Assembly (NCBI GenBank): GCA_905181865.1
Contig: CAJIZG010000001.1
Location: 558,001 to 622,000 of the forward strand
Direction of reading: 5' to 3'
Origin: Urechidicola croceus
Lineage (GTDB): Bacteria; Bacteroidota; Bacteroidia; Flavobacteriales; Flavobacteriaceae
DNA: 64,000 nt
The notes under the pieces were generated by a model. The model saw only the letters and a list, made by a program, of their open reading frames with translations. It was not told the origin of the DNA and did no database searches. The position numbers and the translations under genes were made by a program. Positions within the stretch are counted from its first letter, which is position 1. The number at the start of each line of letters is the position of its first letter. Below are positions 29,589 through 39,851 of this stretch, in pieces.

Positions 29589-30120
29589 GCGATTCTTATA
29601 ATTACCGGAACGACTTAAAGCAACTCGATTGCTTTTAAACACTTTTAATATTCACAAATGACAAATATTTTAAGCTACTTTAAGAAATTTGAGTGGTTTT
29701 TACATTTGCATTGTCATTCCAAAAAGGAAAGGTTCCCAATTCATTTTTTAGTATGGCTAACTGCCAACAAAGGAATGAAAAAAAATATATAATGAAGAGT
29801 TTACTTGCTTTTTCAAATGCAAGTATCAATTGATTTTTTCATAAAGATCTACTACCTTCGTTTATTATTGGATATCATATATTACTAATGCGAATCAAGA
29901 GTTAAATATTAGCATTATAAATGCGGCAGCTAGTCGCACATGAATATGTAAATTTAGACCTTTTAAAGACCTTACTTTGCTGACTTTTTGTATTTCCTAT
30001 TTTTCAATAAGCCAACTAAATAATCCTTCAATGGGTTGTCTAACTATAGAGACTGCTCTTAAATATAAATCGTTTGCGGCTCTATCAAATTTTCTTAAAA
30101 CATTAGGCATTCCTTTAACA

Positions 30121-31125
30121 ACCTGAGTTCGATTAATATTTAGGCTTCATTTTTTGGGTAAAAGATAGATTTTTAGTAAATTAAGGTTCTGAATATCAAT
30201 TCATTAATCTAAAAAGCTATCTATGTTAATCTATCCTAAAATTACAGAAATATTTTGTATTGTTGACAAATTCTGCAAAGAATATGATAAAGTCGTTGAT
30301 GTATCTCTTTTAGGAAATCCATCAAAACGACCGTCTATAATGAGTAAAAGTGAGATGATTACACGCTGTATTATATTTCAGTTAAGTGGTTTTAGAACGT
30401 TCAAACATTTCTGTATTTTTTATGTTCAAAAATAGATAAAAGGTGATTTTCTTTCAATGGTTTCTTACAACAGATTTACAGAACTCGTTGGTCAAAATTT
30501 AATGGCGATGACTTTGTTTTTAAAAACCTGCTGTTTGGGGATTCTATAGGTATTTCTTTTGTAGATTCTACACCTATTAAAGTTTGTAAACCCAAACGAA
30601 TTAGAAATAATAAAGTATGTAAAGGTATTGCTACTACTGGAAATCTACAATAGGGTGGTTTCACGGATTCAAACTTCATAGTATTATAAATGACAACGTA
30701 GAAATCTTGAATTTTAATATTACTCAAGCCAATATTGACGACAGAACACCATTAGAAAAGAAAAGTTTTAGATAAAATCTACGGAAAATTATATGCTGAC
30801 AAAGGATATATTGGTAAGGATTTGATACAACTTCTTTTTGCTGACGGATTACATTTGATTACTCATATTAAAAATAATATGAAGAATTCTTTAATGACTA
30901 TGAGCGATAAAATATTACTTAGAAAACGTTCTATTATGGAAACGGTAAAATGATGAACTTAAAAATAGTTGTCAAATTGAATATTCTAGACATAGACGTT
31001 TTACTAACTTCATGTCAAATATAGTTGCAGGGCTTATTGCATATAGTTTTCTGCCTGAAAAACCTTCCATTAAATATAAAAAAGTACCGTCTAATCAGTT
31101 AAGTTTTTATGAATCGAACTCAGGT
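30121..31125 (+). mobile_element. IS982-family insertion sequence, ~1005 bp, with 5-bp TSD TAACA
   Basis: Left end ACCTGAGTTCGATTAATA, right end reverse complement ACCTGAGTTCGATTCATA; TAACA at 30116-30120 and 31126-31130. Confidence 0.88.
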
Positions 31126-31128
31126 TAA
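30223..31128 (+). pseudogene. Frameshifted IS982-family transposase
   Basis: MLIYPKITEIFCIVDKFCKEYDK...KMSKSEMITRCIIFQLSGFRTFKHFCIFYVQK, STIGWFHGFKLHSIINDN, ending GLIAYSFLPEKPSIKYKKVPSNQLSFYESNSG; stops/frameshifts between. Confidence 0.82.
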
Positions 31129-31976
31129 CAGCCTTTATAGGTGTCAATATTTCTGAATTAAATATATCTTTCATATTGAGAAAAAAACTTATAGCGTTAT
31201 ATATTTTATCTCCAAAAAATATTCGATTTTCTTTTTCGAACCAAACTTCTTTAAATACTGTAAGGTCATTTACCGATGCAGGTACAAATATAATTTGCGC
31301 TGGATGTGGTAATTTAGTTGGATTACAAAACTCTAAAGCATGAAGTTTCACTCCGCAATGATACATGCTCTTTGTAGCGCAATACCCTTTGTCTGTAATT
31401 TCATATGCAACTTTACCCGAACGTTTTCCTGAACAAGTAATAATAGGCATTGAATCTAGTACACTAAATTTTGTTGAATATTCCTTTGGAGTAAATTCGG
31501 TTAAAAGCATACCTAAAAAGTATTTATAACATTAGAAAGTTTATTAATTATTTGGTTAAAAGCTTGATAACTTCCTAAATCTGGAAACCAACTTAATAAA
31601 TATTCACTTGCGAATTGATGAATTTTATTCATTTTAAAAATTCCATGATGACTCATTACAAATAGATAAATGGTTATAATTTCTTGATCTATAAGTTTTG
31701 GCTCATTATTATTGCTAAAACGTTCACATTCGAATTATAAGTCTTCTTCAAGTTTTCTAGAGGCATAATCATATATATTTACTAACTTGTAATCCTTATT
31801 ATTGCTATTTATATTCAAAATAATATTGTTAAAATTTATTATTAAGATTTTTGAAATCAATAATTTAAATAAGTTTAAGCTGTTTTTTTCAACTAATTAA
31901 ACTTGTTTTTTAGTGTTATTTCAAACCTTGATTCGCATTAATAACTAATCGTATCCTTACATTGTGATTAATTAAA

Positions 31977-33404
31977 ATGAAAATACTACTAACAGGTTCA
32001 ACAGGATATATTGGTAAGCGACTGCTCCCTGTTCTCATTGAATCAGGCCATGAAGTCGTTTGTTGTGTCAGAGATATTAAAAGATTTAATCCTCCTGCAT
32101 CTTTAAGAAAAAGTATCACCGTGCTTAAATTAGACTTGCTAGATGAAAAGTCTTTAGAAAGTATTCCAAAAGATATTGATGGTGCTTATTATTTAGTGCA
32201 CTCGATGTCATCATCTGGTGACTATCAATCTTTGGAAGAAACTTCTGCAATCAATTTTAGAAATGCACTTAAAAAAACCAATGTAAATCATGTTGTCTAT
32301 TTAAGTGGTATTGTTAATGATATGGAACTCTCGAAGCATTTGACCTCTAGAAAGAATGTGGAAATAGAACTGAGCAAAGGCGACTATAATTTCACCGCGC
32401 TAAGAGCAGGAATTATTATTGGTTCTGGTAGTGCTTCTTTTGAAATTATTAGAGATTTAGTTGAAAAGTTACCAATTATGGTTACCCCAAAATGGCTGCA
32501 TACGAAGTGTCAACCTATTGGAATTTCAGATGTTATTGCATTTCTTTCCAAATCATTATTCAATCCTAAGACGTTTAATCAAAATTTTGATATAGGCGGT
32601 CCAGATATATTGTCTTACAAAAATATGCTATTGGATTTTGGAAAAATGCGAAATTTAAAACGTAAAATTTTCGTTGTTCCCATCATGACTCCCAAAATTT
32701 CTTCCTACTGGCTGTACTTCGTTACATCGACATCATATAAACTCGCTACATCTTTAGTACACAGTATGAAAATAAAAGTGATTTGTCGTGATAATCAGTT
32801 GAATACTATTCTTGGCGTAAACCCCTTGCGTTATAAAGAATCTTTAAAAAAGGCTTTTAAAAAAATTGAAAGTAACGAAATTATTTCAAGTTGGAAAGAT
32901 GCATATTCTAGTAGCGGTTTAAATTTTAACATATCTGAATTTATCCGAGTACCCTCTTTTGGATGTTTCAAAGATAGCAGAACGAGGTCTATTAAAAACC
33001 GAGAAGATTGTATAGCTAAAATCTGGGAGATCGGTGGAAACATCGGATGGTATTATGGAAACTGGTTATGGCAAGCTAGAGGCTTTACAGATAAATTGGT
33101 TGGAGGTGTTGGACTTAGACGTGGCCGAACTAATCCATCCACTATTAATGTTGGAGATTCAATCGATTTTTGGCGCGTATTATATGCTAGTAAAGAAGAA
33201 GGGCGTTTACTCTTATTTGCTGAAATGAAACTTCCTGGAGAAGCTTGGTTAGAATTTAAGGTTGTTGACAATAAACTTATTCAAACTGCAACATTCAGAC
33301 CTTTAGGCCTCGCAGGTAGATTATATTGGTATGCCGTATTTCCCTTTCATGGATTCATCTTCAAGGGAATGATACAACAAATCACAAAACCTAAACTACA
33401 TTGA
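31977..33404 (+). CDS. SDR-type NAD(P)-binding protein fused to DUF2867
   Basis: MKILLTGSTGYIGKRLLPVLIESGHEV Rossmann motif; C-terminal GGNIGWYYGNWLWQARGFTDKLVGGVGLRRGR, PLGLAGRLYWYAVFPFHGFIF. Confidence 0.9.
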   Translation: MKILLTGSTGYIGKRLLPVLIESGHEVVCCVRDIKRFNPPASLRKSITVLKLDLLDEKSLESIPKDIDGAYYLVHSMSSSGDYQSLEETSAINFRNALKKTNVNHVVYLSGIVNDMELSKHLTSRKNVEIELSKGDYNFTALRAGIIIGSGSASFEIIRDLVEKLPIMVTPKWLHTKCQPIGISDVIAFLSKSLFNPKTFNQNFDIGGPDILSYKNMLLDFGKMRNLKRKIFVVPIMTPKISSYWLYFVTSTSYKLATSLVHSMKIKVICRDNQLNTILGVNPLRYKESLKKAFKKIESNEIISSWKDAYSSSGLNFNISEFIRVPSFGCFKDSRTRSIKNREDCIAKIWEIGGNIGWYYGNWLWQARGFTDKLVGGVGLRRGRTNPSTINVGDSIDFWRVLYASKEEGRLLLFAEMKLPGEAWLEFKVVDNKLIQTATFRPLGLAGRLYWYAVFPFHGFIFKGMIQQITKPKLH

Positions 33405-33506
33405 AATACAGTTTACCCAAACCTATAAACCACCCCCACCCTTCAATTATTTGTTTCAACATCAAACTTTAAGTAAGTATATTTATGCCAACTCAATTAT
33501 ACTCAA

Positions 33507-35297
33507 ATGAAAAAAAAACTATTACTAAGTTTCCTACTCACCTTTGCATTAAATTCCTGTAAGCAAGAAATAACTGTGGTTACAACAAATGAAACAAGTA
33601 GTGCTTTTGCAGAAATGTTAGCCAATTATAACGAAGAAGGATTTGTTCTAAACCCGATAAATGCCACGTATGCCGGAGATAATAGATTTAATGATTCTTA
33701 CCCAAATTTTTTAAGTGAATCGTATAATAATAGAGTAAAGGCATATTACACAAAATATAAAAATGCGCTTAGCAATATATCCGATTCCGAATTAACAGAA
33801 ACAGAACAAATGAGTAAGGCGGTTCTCTTATGGGATTGTGCCATTAACTTGGAAGAATTTAATTTTCAAAAAGATTTAATGCCCATTGACCAAATGTGGT
33901 CACGGAATTTAGACTTCAACCAATTAGCCGGGGGCACCAACGCACAACCATTTAATACAATGACGGATTACCAAAATTGGTTAAAACGTGTTGACGCGTA
34001 TTTAGTTTGGCTTAATTCGGCGCAAGAAAAAATGAAAGAGGGATTAAAGTCCGGATATGTTTTACCAAAATCTTTAATAATAAAGGTTATTCCTCAGTTT
34101 GAAGAAATGGCACAAGGCAATGCAGAAGATCATTTATTTTATGATCCTGCTCAAATCATTCCCGATTCTTTTAGTAACCAAGAACGTTCTGAAATTGAAG
34201 AGACCTATTTAAATATGGTAACTGCTAAAATAATGCCTGCCTATCAAAGCATGGCTGACTTCTTAAAAAATGAATACTTCGCTGCAGGAAGAGAATCAAG
34301 TGGCATAAGCGATACTCCACTAGGAACTTCATACTACAACCATCAAATAAAAAAATATACCACCACGGCAATGACCGCTAGTGAAATCCATCAACTAGGA
34401 TTGAGTGAAGTAGCTCGTATTAAGACTGAAATGGAAGCCGTTAAAAGAGAAGTAGGATTTAAAGGAAGCATCAATATGTTTTTTGATCATGTTCGTAACA
34501 ATACAGATTTAATGCCCTTTACAGATCGCACTCAAGTAATTGCCTATTATGACAGTATTTACGCCGTAATGAAACCTCAAATCACAAAATTGTTTGATAA
34601 AATTCCCCAAACACCCTTTGAAGTAAGACGAACGGAACCCTTTAGAGAGAAGTCTGCTGCTGCAAATTACAATTCCGGTTCACTAGATGGAACTCGACCC
34701 GGAATATTTTATACCCCAATTCCAGTCGTTAAAGAATACAATATTTTTGATAAAGAAGATCTATTTCTACATGAAGCAATTCCAGGCCATCATTTCCAAA
34801 TTTCATTGGCTCAAGAAAGCACAAACTTGCCAGACTTTAGAAAAACCTTGTGGTATAGTGCTTATGGTGAAGGTTGGGCATTGTATACCGAGTCAATGGG
34901 TAAAGAATTAGGACTGTACAAAGATCCTTACCAATATTTTGGAATGTTGAGCGCTGAAATGCATCGCGCTATTCGTTTGGTTGTTGACACCGGAATACAC
35001 ACCAAGGGATGGACAAGAGAAAAATCGATTCAGTATTCATTAGATAATGAAGCCGAATCTGAGGAAAGTATTACCAGTGAAATAGAGCGTTATATGGCAA
35101 ATCCAGGTCAGGCATTATCCTATAAAATAGGACAATTAAAAATTAGAGAACTGCGTGTAAAAGCAACAAAATTTTTAGGTGACAAATTTGATATACGAGA
35201 GTTTCACAACCAAGTATTGGAAACTGGTTGTATTCCATTAAAACTACTCGAAAATAAAATTAATACTTGGATTACAATAAACAAAGAGATTGATTAA
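33507..35297 (+). CDS. DUF885-family lipoprotein (putative metallopeptidase)
   Basis: Lipobox LNSC; HEAIPGHHFQISLAQE; REKSAAANYNSGSLDGTRPGIFY; E downstream (YGEGWALYTE). Confidence 0.9.
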   Translation: MKKKLLLSFLLTFALNSCKQEITVVTTNETSSAFAEMLANYNEEGFVLNPINATYAGDNRFNDSYPNFLSESYNNRVKAYYTKYKNALSNISDSELTETEQMSKAVLLWDCAINLEEFNFQKDLMPIDQMWSRNLDFNQLAGGTNAQPFNTMTDYQNWLKRVDAYLVWLNSAQEKMKEGLKSGYVLPKSLIIKVIPQFEEMAQGNAEDHLFYDPAQIIPDSFSNQERSEIEETYLNMVTAKIMPAYQSMADFLKNEYFAAGRESSGISDTPLGTSYYNHQIKKYTTTAMTASEIHQLGLSEVARIKTEMEAVKREVGFKGSINMFFDHVRNNTDLMPFTDRTQVIAYYDSIYAVMKPQITKLFDKIPQTPFEVRRTEPFREKSAAANYNSGSLDGTRPGIFYTPIPVVKEYNIFDKEDLFLHEAIPGHHFQISLAQESTNLPDFRKTLWYSAYGEGWALYTESMGKELGLYKDPYQYFGMLSAEMHRAIRLVVDTGIHTKGWTREKSIQYSLDNEAESEESITSEIERYMANPGQALSYKIGQLKIRELRVKATKFLGDKFDIREFHNQVLETGCIPLKLLENKINTWITINKEID

Positions 35298-35368
35298 AAT
35301 AATTTCAAAGCCTCCCTTTTCTAAAGGATATTTTTTTTATTTAGTACAGAGAGGTCTGTTTATGGCAC

Positions 35369-35376
35369 TAATTTTG
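35369..35376 (+). promoter_or_regulatory. Putative Bacteroidota -7 box
   Basis: TAATTTTG (TAnnTTTG) upstream of the 35421 CDS. Confidence 0.4.
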
Positions 35377-35420
35377 TATCGTGTCTTCTGCAGATAGCAA
35401 AAATTTAAAAAACACAACTT

Positions 35421-36122
35421 ATGTACACACAAAAATTTATAATCACTCTATTATTTGTTACTACCCTTTTTCAAGGGTTTTCTCAATCTAAAAATTTCAT
35501 TGATCAGCCATATCTCGAGACTTCCGTTAAAACAGACACCCTGGTATCACCAAATCAAATCTACCTTTCTATCTTAATTTCTGAAAAGGATACCAGAGGA
35601 AAAATCTCGGTAGAAAAATTAGAGAATAAAATGGCAGTAAAATTGAAGTCTCTGGGTATTGACCTAAATAAACAATTATCGCTCCTAGACCTTTCTAGCA
35701 ATTTCAAAAAGTATTTTTTAAAGGCTGATGATATTCAAAAAAAAAAATCATATTCACTACTCGTTTACGACGGTTATACGGCAGGAAAAGTAATCCAGGC
35801 AATGGAAAGAATAAATATTTCTAATATTAGTATTGAAAAGTTAACGTATTCGGGTATTGAAAACTTAAAACTTGCTCTAACGAAAAAAGCAGTTTTAAAA
35901 GCAAAACAAAATGCAACTGTGATGATCGAATCCCTTGGACAAAAAGTTGGAAAAGCGTTATATATTGCTGATATTTCGGGATACTCGAACTACAGATTCC
36001 AAGATGAATCAAAACAAATTAGAATTAGGGGTGCGTCAATCGATAACACCGAACCTCTTACTGTCAGTTTTGAAAAAATTAAGGTAGAAAGTAGTATCAC
36101 TATTCGGTTTAGTATTGAATAA
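35421..36122 (+). CDS. SIMPL (DUF541) domain-containing secreted protein
   Basis: Signal peptide; LETSVKTDTLVSPNQIYLSILI, AVLKAKQNATVMIESLGQKVGKALYIAD. Confidence 0.75.
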   Translation: MYTQKFIITLLFVTTLFQGFSQSKNFIDQPYLETSVKTDTLVSPNQIYLSILISEKDTRGKISVEKLENKMAVKLKSLGIDLNKQLSLLDLSSNFKKYFLKADDIQKKKSYSLLVYDGYTAGKVIQAMERINISNISIEKLTYSGIENLKLALTKKAVLKAKQNATVMIESLGQKVGKALYIADISGYSNYRFQDESKQIRIRGASIDNTEPLTVSFEKIKVESSITIRFSIE

Positions 36123-36199
36123 TAGAATTTTACATTCATCTGCCTAAGTTATTTTTTTTAGTCTAATTCATTTTCTAAACAATCGTATCAAGAAACAGA

Positions 36200-36668
36200 C
36201 CTTATCCTTCGTTATTAGTAGTACACATACTAGATCCAGTGAAGAAAATGAAGAAGGAAACGATTAGATCACTACTGCTACCATGCATTTTAACTATAAT
36301 TATTCTTTAGGTAAAAAATGGATTATTGAACTTCACAATGATATAATTATTGAAGAACTCGCTATCAATAGTTTCACCCCTCATAATAGTAGCACTTCAT
36401 AATCGGAACCTCAAAAGTATTTGAGAGAGCGATGCCTATTTCTGGTTCATTAATATACATCTAAAAGCTTTTTAAAGATGTTCTCTTTGTAGAAGGTGGA
36501 GAAATACAATTTTCTAAACAGGAGGGTTTTTGTTTAATTAGAATAGAAATAGAAAGACTTTTTCATTTACCTAATAATTGGGAATTGAAGAGTGCATTAA
36601 ACTATAACTTCAATTATAGAGAGTTTTAATAGTATTATATTTGGCCTAAGTATTGTCAAACTTTTTAA
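36200..36668 (+). pseudogene. Decayed small outer-membrane/beta-barrel-like gene
   Basis: Frame-switching ORF pieces TRSSEENEEGND, TMHFNYNYSLGKKWIIELHNDIIIEELAINSFT, FVEGGEIQFSKQEGFCLIRIEIERLFHLPNNWELKSALNYNFNYRE, ESFNSIIFGLSIVKLF*. Confidence 0.55.
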
Positions 36669-36703
36669 ACGCGTTCCATTTCATATCAAATAGTATAAAC
36701 TAC

Positions 36704-37966
36704 ATGAATCAAACTCCAATATTTACAACGGACACCAGTGTTTTTGGATTATTAATGCTCACGCTTGCCTTTGTCTTTTACACTTCTTCAAAGAAAACAG
36801 GATTTTGGTCAAAATTTTATGCTTTTATCCCAGCATTATTGATGTGTTATTTGTTACCAGCAATTTTAACATCTTTAAATTTAATCAGTCCTGAATTAAC
36901 CAATACATACGCTATTGCAAAAAATTATTTATTACCAGCTGCACTTGTTCTAATGACCTTAAGTTTAGATTTAAAAGCTGTTTTTAATCTTGGTCCAAAA
37001 GCATTAATCATGTTTATTACTGGAACCATTGGGATAGTAATTGGAGGGCCCATCGCTATACTTTTAGTTTCAATTTTTAGTCCAGAAACAATTGGAGGAG
37101 CTGGGTTTGATGCCGTTTGGAGAGGATTATCCACCCTTGCGGGAAGTTGGATTGGAGGCGGTGCCAATCAAACAGCCATGTTTGAGATTTTTAATTACAA
37201 TCCGGAAAAGTATGGTGCTATGGTGTTGGTAGATATTGTTGTTGCACAACTATGGATGGCACTCCTTCTATTAGGAATTGGCCAAAAAGAAAGAATTGAT
37301 AGATGGTTAAAAGCAGATAATTCAGCCATTGAAGAACTGAAAAACAAAGTAAGTGTTTATGAAAAGAGTGTTGCCAAAATCCCAACCCTCACAGATTATA
37401 TGATCTTATTTGGTATAGCCTTCACATCAGTAGGCATTGCACATTTTGGAGCCGCTAATATTTCCTTATTCTTAAGTAAGAACTTCGAAATTTTTAATGA
37501 TAAAACTTCTGCACTATCATCCTTTACATCTATATTTTTTTGGATGATATCACTTGCTACTATTATTGGTATTGTACTTTCCTTTACCAAGATGAAAAAA
37601 TATGAAGGCGCCGGAGCGAGTAAATTAGGAAGTGTTTTTATCTATATTTTAGTTGCAACTATTGGAATGAAAATGGATCTAGCATCCATACTTGAAAATC
37701 CTGGATTGCTAATTATTGGACTCATTTGGATGCTTGTACATGTTGTTCTTCTTATTATTATTGCCAAAATTATTAAAGCACCTTATTTCTTTTTAGCTGT
37801 TGGTAGTAAAGCCAATGTTGGCGGTGCTGCGTCAGCTCCAGTTATTGCAGCTGCGTTTCATCCTTCTTTAGCTACAGTAGGCGTGCTATTGGCTGTTGTA
37901 GGGTATGCAATAGGCACATTCGCTGCATTATTCTGTGCAAATTTGATGGAAATGGTTTCCCCATAA
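36704..37966 (+). CDS. DUF819 family membrane protein
   Basis: LLPAALVLMTLSLDLKAVFNLGPKALIMF, LAGSWIGGGANQTAMFEIF, VGSKANVGGAASAPVIAAAF; ATG 36704 preferred to the TTG at 36653. Confidence 0.88.
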   Translation: MNQTPIFTTDTSVFGLLMLTLAFVFYTSSKKTGFWSKFYAFIPALLMCYLLPAILTSLNLISPELTNTYAIAKNYLLPAALVLMTLSLDLKAVFNLGPKALIMFITGTIGIVIGGPIAILLVSIFSPETIGGAGFDAVWRGLSTLAGSWIGGGANQTAMFEIFNYNPEKYGAMVLVDIVVAQLWMALLLLGIGQKERIDRWLKADNSAIEELKNKVSVYEKSVAKIPTLTDYMILFGIAFTSVGIAHFGAANISLFLSKNFEIFNDKTSALSSFTSIFFWMISLATIIGIVLSFTKMKKYEGAGASKLGSVFIYILVATIGMKMDLASILENPGLLIIGLIWMLVHVVLLIIIAKIIKAPYFFLAVGSKANVGGAASAPVIAAAFHPSLATVGVLLAVVGYAIGTFAALFCANLMEMVSP

Positions 37967-38039
37967 TTTATTAGATTATGGTAGAGAGATTTCATAAAAT
38001 AATCGATATTTGTAGCCATTAAAATTTGAACTTATAATA

Positions 38040-38744
38040 ATGAGAAATAATATTCTATCCACTACAATAATCACTTTGCTCTTTTTTGCGTGTTCAACCG
38101 AAAAACAAGGGAACATGATTGTTCAAGGTACTATTATAGGGATGCAAAAAGGAATGCTTTATTTACAAAAAGTACAAGATACCATTTTAGTTTCCGTAGA
38201 TTCTACTTTCTTAAATGGTACTAGTAATTTTAGATTAGTGGATAATTTAGAAAGCCCAGAATTATATTATCTAACTTTAAATCAATTGGAAGTTGAAAAG
38301 ATTGATTTCTTTGGAGAAAAAGGAACTGTAACGATCAATACAAAATTGGAAAAGTTTCATTCGGCTGCAGAAATAACTGGTTCAGAATCACATAATAAAT
38401 TAAATGAATTTCGTGATATGTCCAAACAGTTTACTGGAAGAAGACTTGAAATTATAAAAGAAACCTTCGAAGCACAAATAGTAAAAGATACCGCAACAAT
38501 TAATAAACTAAATAGAGAGTTAGGACGACTAATTCTAAATAAAAGACGTTATACTGCAAATTTCGCGCTAAGAAATATAAATAGTGAAGTATCACCCTTT
38601 TTAGTATTAACAGAGTTATTTGATTCTCATATCACTTTGCTTGACACTGTTAATAATTCTTTAGCAGATCCTATTAAAGGATCTAAATATGGGGTTGAAT
38701 TAGAAAAATATATTAAGAACATTAAAAAAAATGGAGCCAACTAA
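38040..38744 (+). CDS. DUF4369-type lipoprotein
   Basis: FFACSTEKQGNMIVQGTIIGMQKGMLYLQKVQDTILVSVDST. Confidence 0.75.
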   Translation: MRNNILSTTIITLLFFACSTEKQGNMIVQGTIIGMQKGMLYLQKVQDTILVSVDSTFLNGTSNFRLVDNLESPELYYLTLNQLEVEKIDFFGEKGTVTINTKLEKFHSAAEITGSESHNKLNEFRDMSKQFTGRRLEIIKETFEAQIVKDTATINKLNRELGRLILNKRRYTANFALRNINSEVSPFLVLTELFDSHITLLDTVNNSLADPIKGSKYGVELEKYIKNIKKNGAN

Positions 38745-39203
38745 TTATTCTCATTCCTTTTTATTTAGGTTAGGTTTCTTCTTTTAATAGCATGCCCTAG
38801 AATACTTTTTGCTTGCGCTAGCATGCCGTTCTATGTTGATTTTTCTTTTTAATTTTCGCATATTTATTCTGAAATCACAACTCTATTGTTTGGTTAAAAT
38901 TACCTAATGATAAACTAGTCTTTGACTGTAATCTTGTTTTTTCATTAAATGATAAATCAATTATTAATCTTATACTATCTAACTATAGAGTAATACTCCT
39001 TTGTCAATCATACTTACAATAAAATTAATACTTTATTGCCTCCTATTTACTTTTGTGGGATTTTGGGGAATTTTTAAAATAATCATATTCTACTTTCCTC
39101 AATATTCTCTCGTAAACTATTTTTTTATTACTCTCTCAAGACAATTAATTACTTCACTTCGAATTCATATACTAATCTAATTATATAATTCACACACATT
39201 AGT

Positions 39204-39461
39204 ATGAAATTAACAAAGAACTTCTTTCTCACTATTATTATAGTCACTTCCATGCACCTTGAAGCTCTTGGCTAATAGTCTCCAGATCAATTAACCTTTG
39301 TGAGAAAGCAGTAAGAAGGATGATTTTTGACGAAGATCCATCCATTCCATTGGCCAGTCTTAATCCAAATAAAATTATTAGATTTTCTGCCATGTATCCC
39401 ACAACTCATTATTCCGAAGAAAAGGCAGAAGTCAACATAATCGATAAAAAATTAGTTATTA
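39204..39461 (+). pseudogene. Truncated gene remnant upstream of IS3 element
   Basis: Signal-peptide-like MKLTKNFFLTIIIVTSMHLEALG, stops/frameshift, then MIFDEDPSIPLASLNPNKIIRFSAMYPTTHYSEEKAEVNIIDKKLVIMES cut at IS end. Confidence 0.4.
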
Positions 39462-39521
39462 TGGAGTCTACCTTTATTGAGACGACTTTTTTACGCCTAC
39501 AAATATTATATATTTGAATTA

Positions 39522-39804
39522 TGGCAAAACATAGGTATGACAATGAATTCAAGGTAATGATAGTTAACTATTAAAGTCTGGCATTAAGACACGTCAAATT
39601 AGTGAAGAATATGATTTAGATGTCAATATGATCAATCGTTGGCGAAGAGAGTATGAATCTAAAATGGGTGATTTTTTAAAAAGGAGGGAATTATGCATAG
39701 AAGAACAGGAACTTAAGGCCTTAAAAAAAGAACTGCGAGATGTTAAAATGGAACGGGAGGTCTTAAAAAAGGCGGTAAGCATCTTTTCCAAGAGCGACAA
39801 TTAA
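39522..39804 (+). pseudogene. IS3 orfA, frameshifted
   Basis: MAKHRYDNEFKVMIV then frameshift to LLKSGIKTRQISEEYDLDVNMINRWRREYESKMGDFLKRRELCIEEQELKALKKELRDVKMEREVLKKAVSIFSKSDN*. Confidence 0.75.
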
Positions 39805-39851
39805 GATATACATTCATTTTAGGGAATGTAAATATTTATTCTATTGAGAAG

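Larger units (their letters stand above)
29895..31780 (-). pseudogene. Disrupted DDE transposase gene of the outer IS
   Basis: Two halves on - separated by the inner IS, plus additional stop codons; 5' limit approximate. Confidence 0.75.
29886..31940 (-). mobile_element. Decayed IS (DDE transposase on -) interrupted by an IS982-family element
   Basis: Ends TAATGCGAATCAAG / CTTGATTCGCATTA as 14-bp inverted repeats; transposase pieces MSHHGIFKMNKIHQFASEYLLSWFPDLGSYQAF, FSVLDSMPIITCSGKRSGKVAYEITDKGYCATKSMYHCGVKLHALEF, GMPNVLRKFDRAANDLYLRAVSIVRQPIEGLFSWLIEK. Confidence 0.8.

Noticed and set aside
31920-31976. Target-site duplication for the outer IS
   Set aside because: Flanks outside TAATGCGAATCAAG/CTTGATTCGCATTA show no convincing direct repeat; ends may have decayed
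36653-36703. Extended N-terminus of DUF819 protein
   Set aside because: Starts from TTG inside the end of an upstream protein remnant; ATG at 36704 is more likely
38800-38835. AGCATGCC direct repeat (AGCATGCCCTAGAATAC...CTAGCATGCCGTTCTA)
   Set aside because: Only two short copies; no clear hairpin, TSD or gene association
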